From Rhizobium sp. WYCCWR10014 (GTDB lineage: Bacteria; Pseudomonadota; Alphaproteobacteria; Rhizobiales; Rhizobiaceae), in the NCBI RefSeq assembly GCF_001657485.1, contig NZ_LXFU01000039.1, positions 46,864 to 110,863 of the forward strand: a DNA stretch of 64,000 nucleotides. The letters are read 5' to 3'. The position numbers and the translations under genes were made by a program. The notes under the pieces are model-generated. The model saw only the letters and a program-made list of their open reading frames with translations. It did not search any database and was not told the DNA's origin. Below, piece by piece: positions 1-8,383 of this stretch. Within the stretch, counting starts at the first letter, position 1, and each line of letters starts with the position of its first letter.

Positions 1-792
1 GTCGCGGAAAAGCGCCAAGGCCCGGCCGATGTCGCCGAACTCGTTCCTCTTTTCGACACAAGGGATCGCCCCTTCGAGATCGCCCGCGGAAATCGAGTGA
101 ACGCTCGCGGTCAGCGCCTGCAAAGGCTTCACCGACAGGCGGATCGCATAGAAGGCAAGAACACCGACGAGCAGCATGACGATGCCGCCGACGCCGAGAA
201 CCAGCATCTGCAGCTCATACATGCGCTGGTAATAGAGCTCCATCGGAATGCCGATGAAGAGAATGCCGACATTGGCGTTCGAGGCATTCTTGATGGGGAA
301 ATAGCCGGTCATGAACTTGCGGCCGAAAAGCTCCGCCGGTCCATAATAGGCTTCACCCCTGGCGAGAACCGGCTGGGCGGGGTGCTCGGCGACCAGCTTG
401 GTGCCGACGGCCCGGTCGCCGTTTTCCTTCTTGACGTTGGTGGAGATGCGGACGTAGTCGCTGCCCTGCTTTTGAAAGATGGTCGCAACGCCGGCGATCG
501 ATTGCGCCGTGCGGTCGACCAGCGAATGGTCGGCAAGGGCGGGAATGGCGTCTTCCGTGACAGTGGAGAGCTGATTGTCCTTCAGCTCGATCTTTGCAGC
601 CTGATCGGCCGCGCCGTAGAGAACGGCCATCGCGCGGGTGGCATCCCTGGCGTCGGAGACAGCCCCGTCCATGACATGATGGCTCAGATTGTAATAGGTC
701 ACGCCGACGATGGCGGCCGTGCTGATGGCCAGCAGAAACAGCGTGATCGCAACGATCTGGCGTACGATCGACGTAGAGAAAAGGCGCAGCAT
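1..792 (-). CDS. Methyl-accepting chemotaxis protein, N-terminal part (cut by window edge)
   Basis: The first 264 codons of a chemoreceptor are visible; the signalling half lies beyond base 1. The start is the ATG at 792-790. The protein opens with a transmembrane segment (IVAITLFLLAISTAAIVGV, about residues 12-30). A periplasmic sensor region of the single-Cache kind follows (VDRTAQSIAGVATIF, then GRKFMTGYFPIKNA). A second membrane helix lies at about residues 203-225 (LVLGVGGIVMLLVGVLAF), and the start of a HAMP linker (RLSVKPLQALTASVHSISAGDL) closes the visible part. It should sense a small ligand and control CheA. Its ligand cannot be told from sequence. It lies upstream of nothing visible and is followed on the same strand by another receptor gene. 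Confidence 0.85.
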   Translation of the reverse strand, partial: MLRLFSTSIVRQIVAITLFLLAISTAAIVGVTYYNLSHHVMDGAVSDARDATRAMAVLYGAADQAAKIELKDNQLSTVTEDAIPALADHSLVDRTAQSIAGVATIFQKQGSDYVRISTNVKKENGDRAVGTKLVAEHPAQPVLARGEAYYGPAELFGRKFMTGYFPIKNASNANVGILFIGIPMELYYQRMYELQMLVLGVGGIVMLLVGVLAFYAIRLSVKPLQALTASVHSISAGDLEGAIPCVEKRNEFGDIGRALALFRD

Positions 793-940
793 CGAGACCC
801 CCGGGAGATAGACCAAGGTTAAATTAGACTAAAAGCGTTAAGGAAGATTCTCCGTAAATCAGGGTTGTCGGAGGTATTCATCGGGTAGCGCGGCCGCTCG
901 CAATCCGACCGGATCGCGATTTCTGCGGAATAAATAGAAG

Positions 941-964
941 CGGCCCCGGAAAGTCCCGGGGCCG
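941..964 (-). terminator. Rho-independent terminator after the second chemoreceptor gene
   Basis: A perfect 9-bp GC stem (CGGCCCCGG / CCGGGGCCG) has a 6-nt loop. On the minus strand it is followed by a T-rich run (CTTCTATTTATTCC). It lies 28 nt past the stop of the chemoreceptor gene that ends at 992. Confidence 0.75.
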
Positions 965-991
965 TTCGAATAGAGACAGGTCGGTCGATGA

Positions 992-3523
992 TCAGGCGGC
1001 GCGGTAGACCGGAGCAACGGTGGCTTCGCCGTCGATCTTGAACTGCTGGATGAGCCTGCGCAGCGAATCGGCCTCGTCGGCCAGTTCGCGGCTGGCGGCA
1101 GTCGTCTCCTCCACCATGGCGGCGTTCTGCTGCGTCATCTGGTCCATCTGGTTGACTGTCGCGTTGACGCTCTGCAGCGCGTTGGACTGGTCGTGGCTGG
1201 CGCGGGCGATCATCTCGACATGCTGGCTGATCGTGACGATCTGGGCGCTGATCTTGGCGAGCACCGTGCCGGTCTCCTGCACGAATTGCGAGCCTGAATT
1301 GACCTCATTGGTCGACTTGTTGATCAGCCCCTTGATCTCCTGCGCCGCGGCTGCGGAGCGCTGAGCCAGTTCGCGGACTTCCATCGCGACCACCGCGAAG
1401 CCCTTGCCGGCTTCACCGGCGCGCGCTGCCTCGATGCCGGCGTTGAGCGCCAGGAGGTTGGTCTGGAAGGCGATCTCGTCGATGACGCCGATAATCTGCT
1501 CGATCTGGCGCGAGGCACCTTCGATGCGGCTCATCGCGTCGATCGCATTGCTGACGACGACGGCGGAATCGTCGGCGCTGCGCTTGGCCTGACGGACGAT
1601 CTGGTCGGCATCCTTGGCGCGTTCGGCCGACGAGCGGACCGTGACGGTGATCTGGTCGACGGCAGCCGCGGTCTCTTCGAGCGAGGCAGCCTGCTGTTCG
1701 GTGCGCTTGGAGAGGTCCTCGGCCGACTGGGCCATCTGGTTGCCGTTGCCCTGGATCAGTTCGACATTGTCGCGGATCTGGCTCATCGTCGCCTGCAGGC
1801 GCATCATCGAACCGTTGAAATCCTGGCGCAGCTGTTCGAGACGGCCGATGAAGGGCGTTTCGATCGTCGTCGAGATATCGCCCTGCGACATGCGTTCGAG
1901 GCCGGCGGCAAGCGCGTTGACCGCGAATTCGATCTGACGATCCATCTCGCGCTTTTCGGCGTCGTTGCGCTGGCGCTCGTGTTCGGCGGCGGCGCGTTCC
2001 TCGTCGCTCTGCTCCTCGATGCGGATCTTCGAGATGGCGTTTTCCTTGAAGATGCCGAGCGCGCGGGCCATGTCGCCGATTTCATCGTGGCGCTGCTCGC
2101 CGGAGATGCTGGTATCCAGCGCGCCTTCGGCAATGCGGCGCATGGCGCCGGTGATATGGCTGATCGGCCGCTGCAGCGTCAGCACCAGGGCAATGCCGCC
2201 GAGGATCGACAGCAGGATGCCGAGACCGGTGGTCATGACGGAGATGCTGTTTGCCTGGGTGCGCTCGGTACCGGCCGTCTGCTTCTGCAGTTCGGCGAAA
2301 TCGGTCAGCTTTTTCCAGATCTGGTCAAGCTCTTGGCGGGCCGCGGCATAGGCGGTGACGCGCTCGCCGATCGTGTCGACGATCTTCGAGCCGCCGCCGG
2401 AGATGACGTCCAGCGCCGGCTGGATCGCGCCGGAGATGCCTTCGGCAAAGCCCATGCCCTTGGCGCTGGTGACCAGCACCTGCATGTCCTTGCCGAGCGT
2501 GCCGGCCTGCTGCTGCAGGCGCACGAGATTTTCCTTGCTGGAATCGGCGAGGAAATCGGAAAGAACGATCTGCAGCGAATAGACGGAATTTTCGAGACGT
2601 CTGGTATCCTGCAGGACCGAATTGGCCTGGGCGATCCGGCCGTCGAGCGCGGCGAATTCCTGGGTCGCGTCACGCATCTTCTGCGTTGCGGTCAGTTGCG
2701 TATAGGTCGCGGTCTGGCGGAAGCGCGAAACGAGACGGCCGAGTTCGGTGGCGGTCTCGTCGGTCGGATTGGGCGTCTGGGCGATCGTCTTGATGCCGTC
2801 GATGGTCGCAGCCAGCGCGTCGACGACATTCTTCTGGTTGCTCGGAACCGAGATGGCGATCAGACGCTGGGATTTGACGATCTCCGGCATCTGTTCGTTG
2901 ATGAAGGCGATCTTGTCCTGCGGTGTCTGCGGCTTGCTGAAGCCGCTGGCGACGGTGCCGAGAAAATCGCCGCCCTTCAGCAGGCGATCAGCGGTGCGAA
3001 GGGTAGCGGTGGCGGCACTCTCATCGCTTTGGACAGTGTTCTGCAATTCCTCGGCCTGGTAGGACACGGTGAAGCGGGTGCTGATCACGCTCTTCTGCGC
3101 TGCGTCGATCTGCTCATGCAATGCCTTCTCCTGCTCGTGCAGCGCCCAGAGCTTGTCGACGACGCCCGAAATTTCCTTGGTGCGGCGCGATGCCTCCGCA
3201 AGACTGTCACGGCCGGCGGCCTCGTCACCGACCTGGCTCAGCGTCTGGTCGAGCACGCCTTGCTGGGTCTTCAGATCCGCGATCAGCTTGTCGCGCGCCT
3301 CAGGGCTGGTGACGCGCAGGAAATCGTCCATCGAGCCATAGAGATCCTTGAAGCCGCTCAGCGACTGCAGCACGCTGTTGGATATTTCCATGCGGCCCTG
3401 CAGAAGGCCCGAAGCGTAGAGGCCGGTCAGGCCCACCGCCGAAATGGTGACGACGAAAGGCAGAACGAAGATCAGAACCTTGGTCTTGATCCTGAAGCGG
3501 GAAAGAATCTTGTCAATCAACAT
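992..3523 (-). CDS. Methyl-accepting chemotaxis protein (843 aa, large helical sensor domain)
   Basis: A full-length transmembrane chemoreceptor. TM1 lies at about residues 16-38 (VLIFVLPFVVTISAVGLTGL). It is followed by an unusually long periplasmic region of about 390 residues that looks all-helical, and TM2 at about 430-452 (GLGILLSILGGIALVLTLQ). A HAMP domain follows (ITGAMRRIAEGALDTSISG), then a second HAMP-like segment (LAAGLERMSQGDISTTIE). The methyl-accepting signalling hairpin carries the highly conserved tip EIAFQTNLLALNAGIEAARA. The C-terminus (FKIDGEATVAPVYRAA) has no NWETF-type CheR-docking pentapeptide. The sensor resembles long helical-bundle receptors; the ligand is unknown. 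The start ATG at 3523 gives a positively charged N-terminus before TM1. Confidence 0.93.
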   Translation of the reverse strand: MLIDKILSRFRIKTKVLIFVLPFVVTISAVGLTGLYASGLLQGRMEISNSVLQSLSGFKDLYGSMDDFLRVTSPEARDKLIADLKTQQGVLDQTLSQVGDEAAGRDSLAEASRRTKEISGVVDKLWALHEQEKALHEQIDAAQKSVISTRFTVSYQAEELQNTVQSDESAATATLRTADRLLKGGDFLGTVASGFSKPQTPQDKIAFINEQMPEIVKSQRLIAISVPSNQKNVVDALAATIDGIKTIAQTPNPTDETATELGRLVSRFRQTATYTQLTATQKMRDATQEFAALDGRIAQANSVLQDTRRLENSVYSLQIVLSDFLADSSKENLVRLQQQAGTLGKDMQVLVTSAKGMGFAEGISGAIQPALDVISGGGSKIVDTIGERVTAYAAARQELDQIWKKLTDFAELQKQTAGTERTQANSISVMTTGLGILLSILGGIALVLTLQRPISHITGAMRRIAEGALDTSISGEQRHDEIGDMARALGIFKENAISKIRIEEQSDEERAAAEHERQRNDAEKREMDRQIEFAVNALAAGLERMSQGDISTTIETPFIGRLEQLRQDFNGSMMRLQATMSQIRDNVELIQGNGNQMAQSAEDLSKRTEQQAASLEETAAAVDQITVTVRSSAERAKDADQIVRQAKRSADDSAVVVSNAIDAMSRIEGASRQIEQIIGVIDEIAFQTNLLALNAGIEAARAGEAGKGFAVVAMEVRELAQRSAAAAQEIKGLINKSTNEVNSGSQFVQETGTVLAKISAQIVTISQHVEMIARASHDQSNALQSVNATVNQMDQMTQQNAAMVEETTAASRELADEADSLRRLIQQFKIDGEATVAPVYRAA

Positions 3524-3834
3524 GGCGTTCCGGGCCTTTCATACACCACTCCTCCCGCAGGCAGCCACATGGCGCCAGCCGGGTGCACATCGAGCTATTC
3601 TTAATTACATTGGGGAACCCGGAGGCCAGGCGGCAGTCATTGCCAGTTCATGTCCAAGCAACTTGGAGATGCCCAAATATTCGCGAGCAATTGTGTCAGA
3701 TTAGATCTTAATTTTCGGATAAGCGGTCGTGGCGGGTTAAGCCAAGGCAGTGAAATAGTTGCAAATAATGGGCCGCGACGCCGCGGTGCGACAATGAGCA
3801 TGTCGCAACGCTCGTTCCAGGTCTGCCGACAGGA
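3524..3834. other. Gene-free stretch upstream of the chemoreceptor gene
   Basis: About 310 bases lie between the chemoreceptor start and the stop of the 47-codon gene. I see no gene, repeat or convincing hairpin. It includes an AT-rich stretch (about 3690-3770) that may hold the chemoreceptor promoter. Confidence 0.4.
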
Positions 3835-3978
3835 TCAGATGACGTGCGAGAGCAGCAGCGCAAGGCTGGCGGCGGTGGCGCCGGCTGCAAGCATCAGATA
3901 GCGCAGGGCGACCATTCGAGCGTTCGGCTTTGCCTCGGCAATTGCGATGGCGCGGGCGCGTCGTGCGTTTCTGTTCAT
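3835..3978 (-). CDS. Small single-pass membrane protein (47 aa), function unknown
   Basis: The frame could open farther upstream at 4071, but the ATG at 3978 is preceded by GAGAAGTGAGG, a good ribosome binding site, so I use it. The protein has a basic, Ala-rich N-terminal half (MNRNARRARAIAIAEAKPNA). One hydrophobic helix follows (LRYLMLAAGATAASLALLLS) and a three-residue tail. Rhizobia encode many such short tail-anchored or single-pass peptides, and none is recognised here. It stands alone between a chemoreceptor gene and a flavoprotein gene. Coding status rests on the ribosome binding site and the clean membrane helix. Confidence 0.5.
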   Translation of the reverse strand: MNRNARRARAIAIAEAKPNARMVALRYLMLAAGATAASLALLLSHVI

Positions 3979-4132
3979 GGTCGAAACCTCACTTCTCTCT
4001 GACACAACAACAATCCAACAAATCGGCTTGCCGGTAAAGCTTAATTTAGGGACGACCTTACAAACCGCCAATTGAGACAGGATGGCGCAGCTCTATTAAG
4101 AAGTCTTGAATCGGTATCTCCGGATATTTCCA

Positions 4133-4196
4133 AGGCATGTCAAAAAATGTGCAGCGGTTTTAGGCCCATGACATGCATCAGAACAAAGAGCTTTAG
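4133..4196 (-). repeat. Half RIME-like palindromic element at the stop of the flavoprotein gene
   Basis: Read on the minus strand, this begins CTAAAGCTCTTTGTTCTGAT and contains the second palindrome of the element seen complete at 62149-62256 (GCATGTCA ... TGACATGC with an ACCGCTGCAC core). The TAA in its first bases is the stop codon of the flavoprotein gene. The first palindrome is missing. Confidence 0.75.
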
Positions 4197-5440
4197 ACGC
4201 ATTCGCCCGCGGCAAATCCGGAAGCCCAGGCCCACTGGAAATTATAGCCGCCAAGCCAGCCGGTGACGTCGACGCATTCGCCGATGAAATAAAGGCCGGG
4301 CACGGCTTTTGTTTCCATGCTGCGGGAATCAAGCCCTGCCGTGTCGATGCCGCCGAGCGTCACTTCGGCGGTGCGGTAGCCTTCCGAGCCGGACGGTTTG
4401 ACCGCCCAGTTCTGGACGCCGGCGGCAAGACGCAGCAGCGCATTGTCCGGCAGGTCGGCCATGTTGCCGGAGATCTTTTCGCGCTCGACGAGAAACTGTG
4501 CCAGCCGCTTCGGCAGGATGTCGCCGAGTGCGGTCTGCGGCGACTGACGGCCATTGAGCTGTTTTGCCGTCTTCAGATGGGCGGCAACGTCGATATCCGG
4601 TTCGATCGAGACCACGACCTCGTCGCCCTCGCGCCAATAGGAAGAGATCTGCAGGATGGCGGGGCCACTCAGGCCGCGATGGGTGAAGAGCAGCGCTTCG
4701 CGGAAGGCGGTCCTGCCGTGGCGGATTTCGGCCGGGGCGGCAATGCCGGCGAGCGGTGCGATGCTTTCCAGCAGGCCGGGATCGAGCGTCAGCGGCACGA
4801 GGCCGGGTCGGGTTTCGAGCACGGCCAAGCCGAATTGTTCGGCGAGGCGATAGGCAAAGCCGGTGGCGCCCATCTTCGGGATCGACTTGCCGCCGGTGGC
4901 GACGATCAGCGACGATGCTTCACGGTGACCTTCGCTCGTCGATACCCGGAAGCCGGATTCGGTCTTTTCGACGCCTGATATTTCGGTGCCGAGATGCAGC
5001 ACTGCACCGGCCATCCGCATCTCCGCCAGCAGCATGCGGATGATGTCTTTGGCGCTATCGTCGCAGAAAAGCTGGCCGAGCGTCTTTTCGTGCCAGGCGA
5101 TGCCGTGACCGTCGACCATGGCGATGAAATCGGCGGGCGTGAAACGTGCAAGCGCCGACTTGCAGAAATGCGGGTTGGCGGAGAGGAAATTCTTCGGGCC
5201 GGAATGGATATTGGTGAAATTGCAACGGCCGCCGCCTGATATGCGGATCTTCTCGCCAGGCGCCCTGGCATGGTCGAGGATGACGACCGAGCGGCCGCGT
5301 TTTCCGGCACGGATGGCCGCCATCATGCCCGCCGCTCCGGCGCCGATGACGATAACGTCGCTTTTGCGCTGCAAACCCGTTTCCCCGATCAAACCCGCGT
5401 CTTCTTTTTCCATCAAAGGGCGAAAGTCAACGTTTGCCAC
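4193..5440 (-). CDS. HI0933/YhiN-family FAD-dependent oxidoreductase
   Basis: A flavoprotein of the HI0933 (YhiN/BaiN-like) family, about the usual 400 residues. The Rossmann FAD-binding motif VIVIGAGAAGMMAAIRAGK begins near residue 29. The family signature GEKIRISGGGRCNFTN follows, and near the C-terminus are GLYFIGECVDVTGWLGGYN and WAWASGFAAG, which close the FAD site. The reaction of this family is poorly defined. The start is uncertain: GTG at 5440 has AGGGG right before it, and an ATG lies nine codons in. The stop codon is formed by the first bases of a palindromic repeat. The gene diverges from the puuA-like gene with 61 nt between them. Confidence 0.88.
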   Translation of the reverse strand: MANVDFRPLMEKEDAGLIGETGLQRKSDVIVIGAGAAGMMAAIRAGKRGRSVVILDHARAPGEKIRISGGGRCNFTNIHSGPKNFLSANPHFCKSALARFTPADFIAMVDGHGIAWHEKTLGQLFCDDSAKDIIRMLLAEMRMAGAVLHLGTEISGVEKTESGFRVSTSEGHREASSLIVATGGKSIPKMGATGFAYRLAEQFGLAVLETRPGLVPLTLDPGLLESIAPLAGIAAPAEIRHGRTAFREALLFTHRGLSGPAILQISSYWREGDEVVVSIEPDIDVAAHLKTAKQLNGRQSPQTALGDILPKRLAQFLVEREKISGNMADLPDNALLRLAAGVQNWAVKPSGSEGYRTAEVTLGGIDTAGLDSRSMETKAVPGLYFIGECVDVTGWLGGYNFQWAWASGFAAGECV

Positions 5441-5501
5441 CCCTCGCCAATTGACAAAGTCTGGTTATGATGGCGCCACGATCAACGCAAACCGGTGTGT
5501 C

Positions 5502-6938
5502 ATGTCCCCAAAAAAGACGACGCTGAAGCCTGCCAGAAACGTACCCGCCTCGAAAAAAACTCCCCCGGAGCCCGGATCCCTGCGCGGTGTTGCGAACTGG
5601 AAGGAAGCAGCGCGGTGGCTGCGGGACAGGGGCATCGAAGACATCGAATGCATCACACCGGACCTTGCGGGCGTTGCGCGCGGCAAGATGATGCCGAGCT
5701 CGAAGTTCACCTCGAACACTTCGCTGGCGCTGCCGTCGGCAATCTACCGGCATACGATTTCGGGCGAATATCCCGACGAGACGGAGAGCTTCCGCTACGA
5801 ACCCCGCGACAGCGACCTGAAGCTGATGCCCGACCTTTCGACGCTTTCCGTCGTGCCCTGGGAGACCGACCCGACGGCGCAGGTGATCTGCGACATCGTC
5901 GATTCGGACGGCGGAGAAGTGCCCTATACGCCGCGCAACGTGCTGAAGCGGATCATGAGCCTCTATCACGAGCGCGGCTGGAAACCGATCGTGGCGCCGG
6001 AGATCGAATTCTACCTGGTCGCCAAGAACGACGATCCCGACTATCCGCTGCACCCGCCGAAGGGCCGGTCCGGCCGCTCGATCCTCGGCGGCCAGGGTTA
6101 TTCGATCGCCGGCATCAACGAGTTCGACGAGCTGATCGACGACGTCTATCATTTCTCGGAGAAGCAGGGGCTGGAGATCGATACGCTGATCCATGAAGAG
6201 GGACCGGCGCAGCTCGAAATCAACCTGCGCCATGGCAATCCGATCGAGCTTGCCGACCAGGTGTTCCTGTTCAAGCGCACGATCCGCGAGGCGGCGCTGA
6301 AACACGACATCTATGCGACCTTCATGGCCAAGCCGATGCAGGGCCAGCCGGGCTCGGCGATGCATATCCACCAATCCGTGGTCGATATCGAGACCGGCAA
6401 GAACATCTTCTCCAATCCCGATGGCTCGGCTTCGAAGGAATTCTTCCATTTCATCGGCGGCATGCAGAAATTCGTGCCCAGCGCGATGGCGATGCTGGCG
6501 CCCTATGTGAATTCCTACCGGCGCCTGCAGCCTGATATGTCCTGCCCGGTCAACAATGCCTGGGGTTACGACAACCGGACGACGGCCTTCCGTGTCCCGG
6601 TCTCCGATCCGCAGGCGCGGCGCGTGGAAAACCGGCTGCCGAGCTCAGACGCCAATCCCTATCTCGCGCTCGCCGCTTCGCTCGCCTCCGGCCTGCTCGG
6701 CATCATGAAGCAGATCGAGCCGACGGCGCCGACCGAGGATTCGGCCAATGAGGGTTCGATCGACCTGCCGCGTGGCCTGCTGGAAGCCGTGGCGCTGCTC
6801 GAGGACGAACCCGCCTTCGAGGAGATATTCGGCAAGCAGTTCATCGGCCTTTATGCCGGCGTCAAACGCGGCGAGTTCGAGACCTTCATGCAGGTGATCA
6901 GCCCCTGGGAGCGGGAATTCCTTCTGCTCAACGTGTGA
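5502..6938 (+). CDS. puuA: Gamma-glutamylpolyamine synthetase-type glutamine synthetase (PuuA family)
   Basis: A 478-residue glutamine-synthetase-fold enzyme of the PuuA/GlnT class. This class joins glutamate to an amine such as putrescine using ATP. Visible GS motifs are APEIEFYLV (metal-binding Glu), EEGPAQLEINLRHG, the catalytic-histidine strand GSAMHIHQSV and NNAWGYDNRTTAFRVP. The first ~35 residues are a Lys/Pro-rich extension. The ATG at 5502 is the first start that does not run into the divergent gene, though its ribosome binding site is weak. The next gene starts 10 nt downstream and encodes a PuuB-type oxidase, which supports a polyamine role over nitrogen assimilation. The exact amine is not determined. 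Confidence 0.85.
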   Translation: MSPKKTTLKPARNVPASKKTPPEPGSLRGVANWKEAARWLRDRGIEDIECITPDLAGVARGKMMPSSKFTSNTSLALPSAIYRHTISGEYPDETESFRYEPRDSDLKLMPDLSTLSVVPWETDPTAQVICDIVDSDGGEVPYTPRNVLKRIMSLYHERGWKPIVAPEIEFYLVAKNDDPDYPLHPPKGRSGRSILGGQGYSIAGINEFDELIDDVYHFSEKQGLEIDTLIHEEGPAQLEINLRHGNPIELADQVFLFKRTIREAALKHDIYATFMAKPMQGQPGSAMHIHQSVVDIETGKNIFSNPDGSASKEFFHFIGGMQKFVPSAMAMLAPYVNSYRRLQPDMSCPVNNAWGYDNRTTAFRVPVSDPQARRVENRLPSSDANPYLALAASLASGLLGIMKQIEPTAPTEDSANEGSIDLPRGLLEAVALLEDEPAFEEIFGKQFIGLYAGVKRGEFETFMQVISPWEREFLLLNV

Positions 6939-6948
6939 GGCAACCATC

Positions 6949-8247
6949 ATGGCATTGCAGGAGACGTGGCAAAGCCCGATCGCGCCCGGGCTGTCCTGGT
7001 ATCAGGCAACCGTCGGGGAGCGGCCCACCTACCCCGCTCTCGACGGATCGAGAACATCAGACGTCGCGATTGTCGGCGGCGGTTATACCGGCCTGCAGGC
7101 CGCCTATAACCTTGCCAAGTCAGGCGTTTCGGTAGTCCTGATCGAGGCCTGCCGCTTCGGCGACGGGGCATCCGGGCGCAATGGCGGGCAACTGGGCACC
7201 GGTCAGCGATGGTGGCCGGAAGAACTCGAGGAGAAGATCGGCTACGAACGCTCGAAGGCGCTGTTCGATCTTGCCGAAGCGGCCAAGCGCCATCTCATCG
7301 ATTTCGCCCGCGAGCATCAGATCGAGATCGACTATGCGCCAGGCCAGCTCAACGTCGCACACAAGGCGAGCTACAAACGCGACTATTACGAAAATGCCGA
7401 AATCGCCGCCTTGCGCTACGGCTATCCGCATCTCAGCTTCATGGACGAGGAGGAAACGCAGGAGAGGCTCGGTTCGAAGCGTTTCCATTGCGGCGTGCGC
7501 GATGTCGGCACCGGCCACATCCATCCGCTGAAGCTGCTCGTAGGGCTGGCGCGGGTCGCCGCCAATGCCGGTGCTGAAATCTTCGAGATGACCAAGGCGA
7601 CGGCAATCCGCCAAGGCGGCGGCAAAGTGACGATCGAGACCGAAAAGGGGACGATCACCGCCAACCGCGCGTTGATCGCCTGCGACGGCCATATCGACGG
7701 CCTCGAGCCGGTGACGGCAAGCCATGTCATGCCGATCCGCTCCTTCATCGGCGCCACGGCCCCGCTCGACGGGCATCCCGATGTGCTGCCCGGGGGCGAG
7801 GCCGTGGCCGATTCGCGCTTCGTCGTGCGCTACTTCCGCAAATTCGGCGACGGCCGCCTGCTGTTCGGTGGACGCGAGGCCTACACGTCGGACAATCCGC
7901 GGGACATTTCAGAGCACATCCGCCGGCAGATCGCCGAGATCTATCCTGGCCTGAAGGACGTCGAGATCACCCATGCCTGGGGCGGCAGCGTCGGCATCAC
8001 CATGCCGCGCCAGCCCTTCGTGCGCGAGGTCATGCCCGGCGTCATCTCGATTGGCGGTTATTCCGGCCATGGCGTCATGCTGTCAAACTACTGTGGCAAG
8101 CTCTACGCGGAAACGGTGCTTGGAAAATCCAGTGATCTCGATCTCTTCACATCGCTTGATATTCCCGCCTTTCCCGGTGGTGCCCGCATGCGGGCGCCGT
8201 TGCTTTTCCTCGCCTTGTCGTGGTTTGCGCTTCGCGACAAGTTTTAG
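6949..8247 (+). CDS. puuB: FAD-dependent amine oxidase, gamma-glutamylputrescine oxidase type
   Basis: A 432-residue DAO-family flavoprotein. The FAD-binding motif is VAIVGGGYTGLQAAYNLAKS (about residues 37-56), followed by ACRFGDGASGRNGGQLGTG, where the family places the covalent or tight FAD contacts. Near the C-terminus is ISIGGYSGHGVMLSNYCGK. PuuB-type enzymes oxidise the gamma-glutamylated amine, giving an aldehyde, ammonia and peroxide. Its position 10 nt after the puuA-like synthetase supports this substrate. No other puu gene (aldehyde dehydrogenase, hydrolase) is nearby, so the pathway must be completed elsewhere. Confidence 0.85.
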   Translation: MALQETWQSPIAPGLSWYQATVGERPTYPALDGSRTSDVAIVGGGYTGLQAAYNLAKSGVSVVLIEACRFGDGASGRNGGQLGTGQRWWPEELEEKIGYERSKALFDLAEAAKRHLIDFAREHQIEIDYAPGQLNVAHKASYKRDYYENAEIAALRYGYPHLSFMDEEETQERLGSKRFHCGVRDVGTGHIHPLKLLVGLARVAANAGAEIFEMTKATAIRQGGGKVTIETEKGTITANRALIACDGHIDGLEPVTASHVMPIRSFIGATAPLDGHPDVLPGGEAVADSRFVVRYFRKFGDGRLLFGGREAYTSDNPRDISEHIRRQIAEIYPGLKDVEITHAWGGSVGITMPRQPFVREVMPGVISIGGYSGHGVMLSNYCGKLYAETVLGKSSDLDLFTSLDIPAFPGGARMRAPLLFLALSWFALRDKF

Positions 8248-8383
8248 TCCGATTGCGGATTTCCTCTTCCGGAAATTCGCTCTAAAACCGGTGCCTGACA
8301 GATTCATTGCACTGCACACTGGCTTTTTTAAATCGATTAGATTAAAAGGGCCGCCAACCAAAGCCTGATTGAGAGACAAGCTC

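Noticed and set aside
1979..3604. Long open frame on the plus strand opposite the second chemoreceptor gene
   Set aside because: It is a mirror of the minus-strand codon pattern in GC-rich DNA, has no ribosome binding site or family motif, and the minus strand encodes a clear receptor.
5502..6938. Glutamine synthetase I (glnA)
   Set aside because: The sequence and the adjacent PuuB-type oxidase fit the PuuA class; no glnB is adjacent and no adenylylation-site region of GSI is evident.
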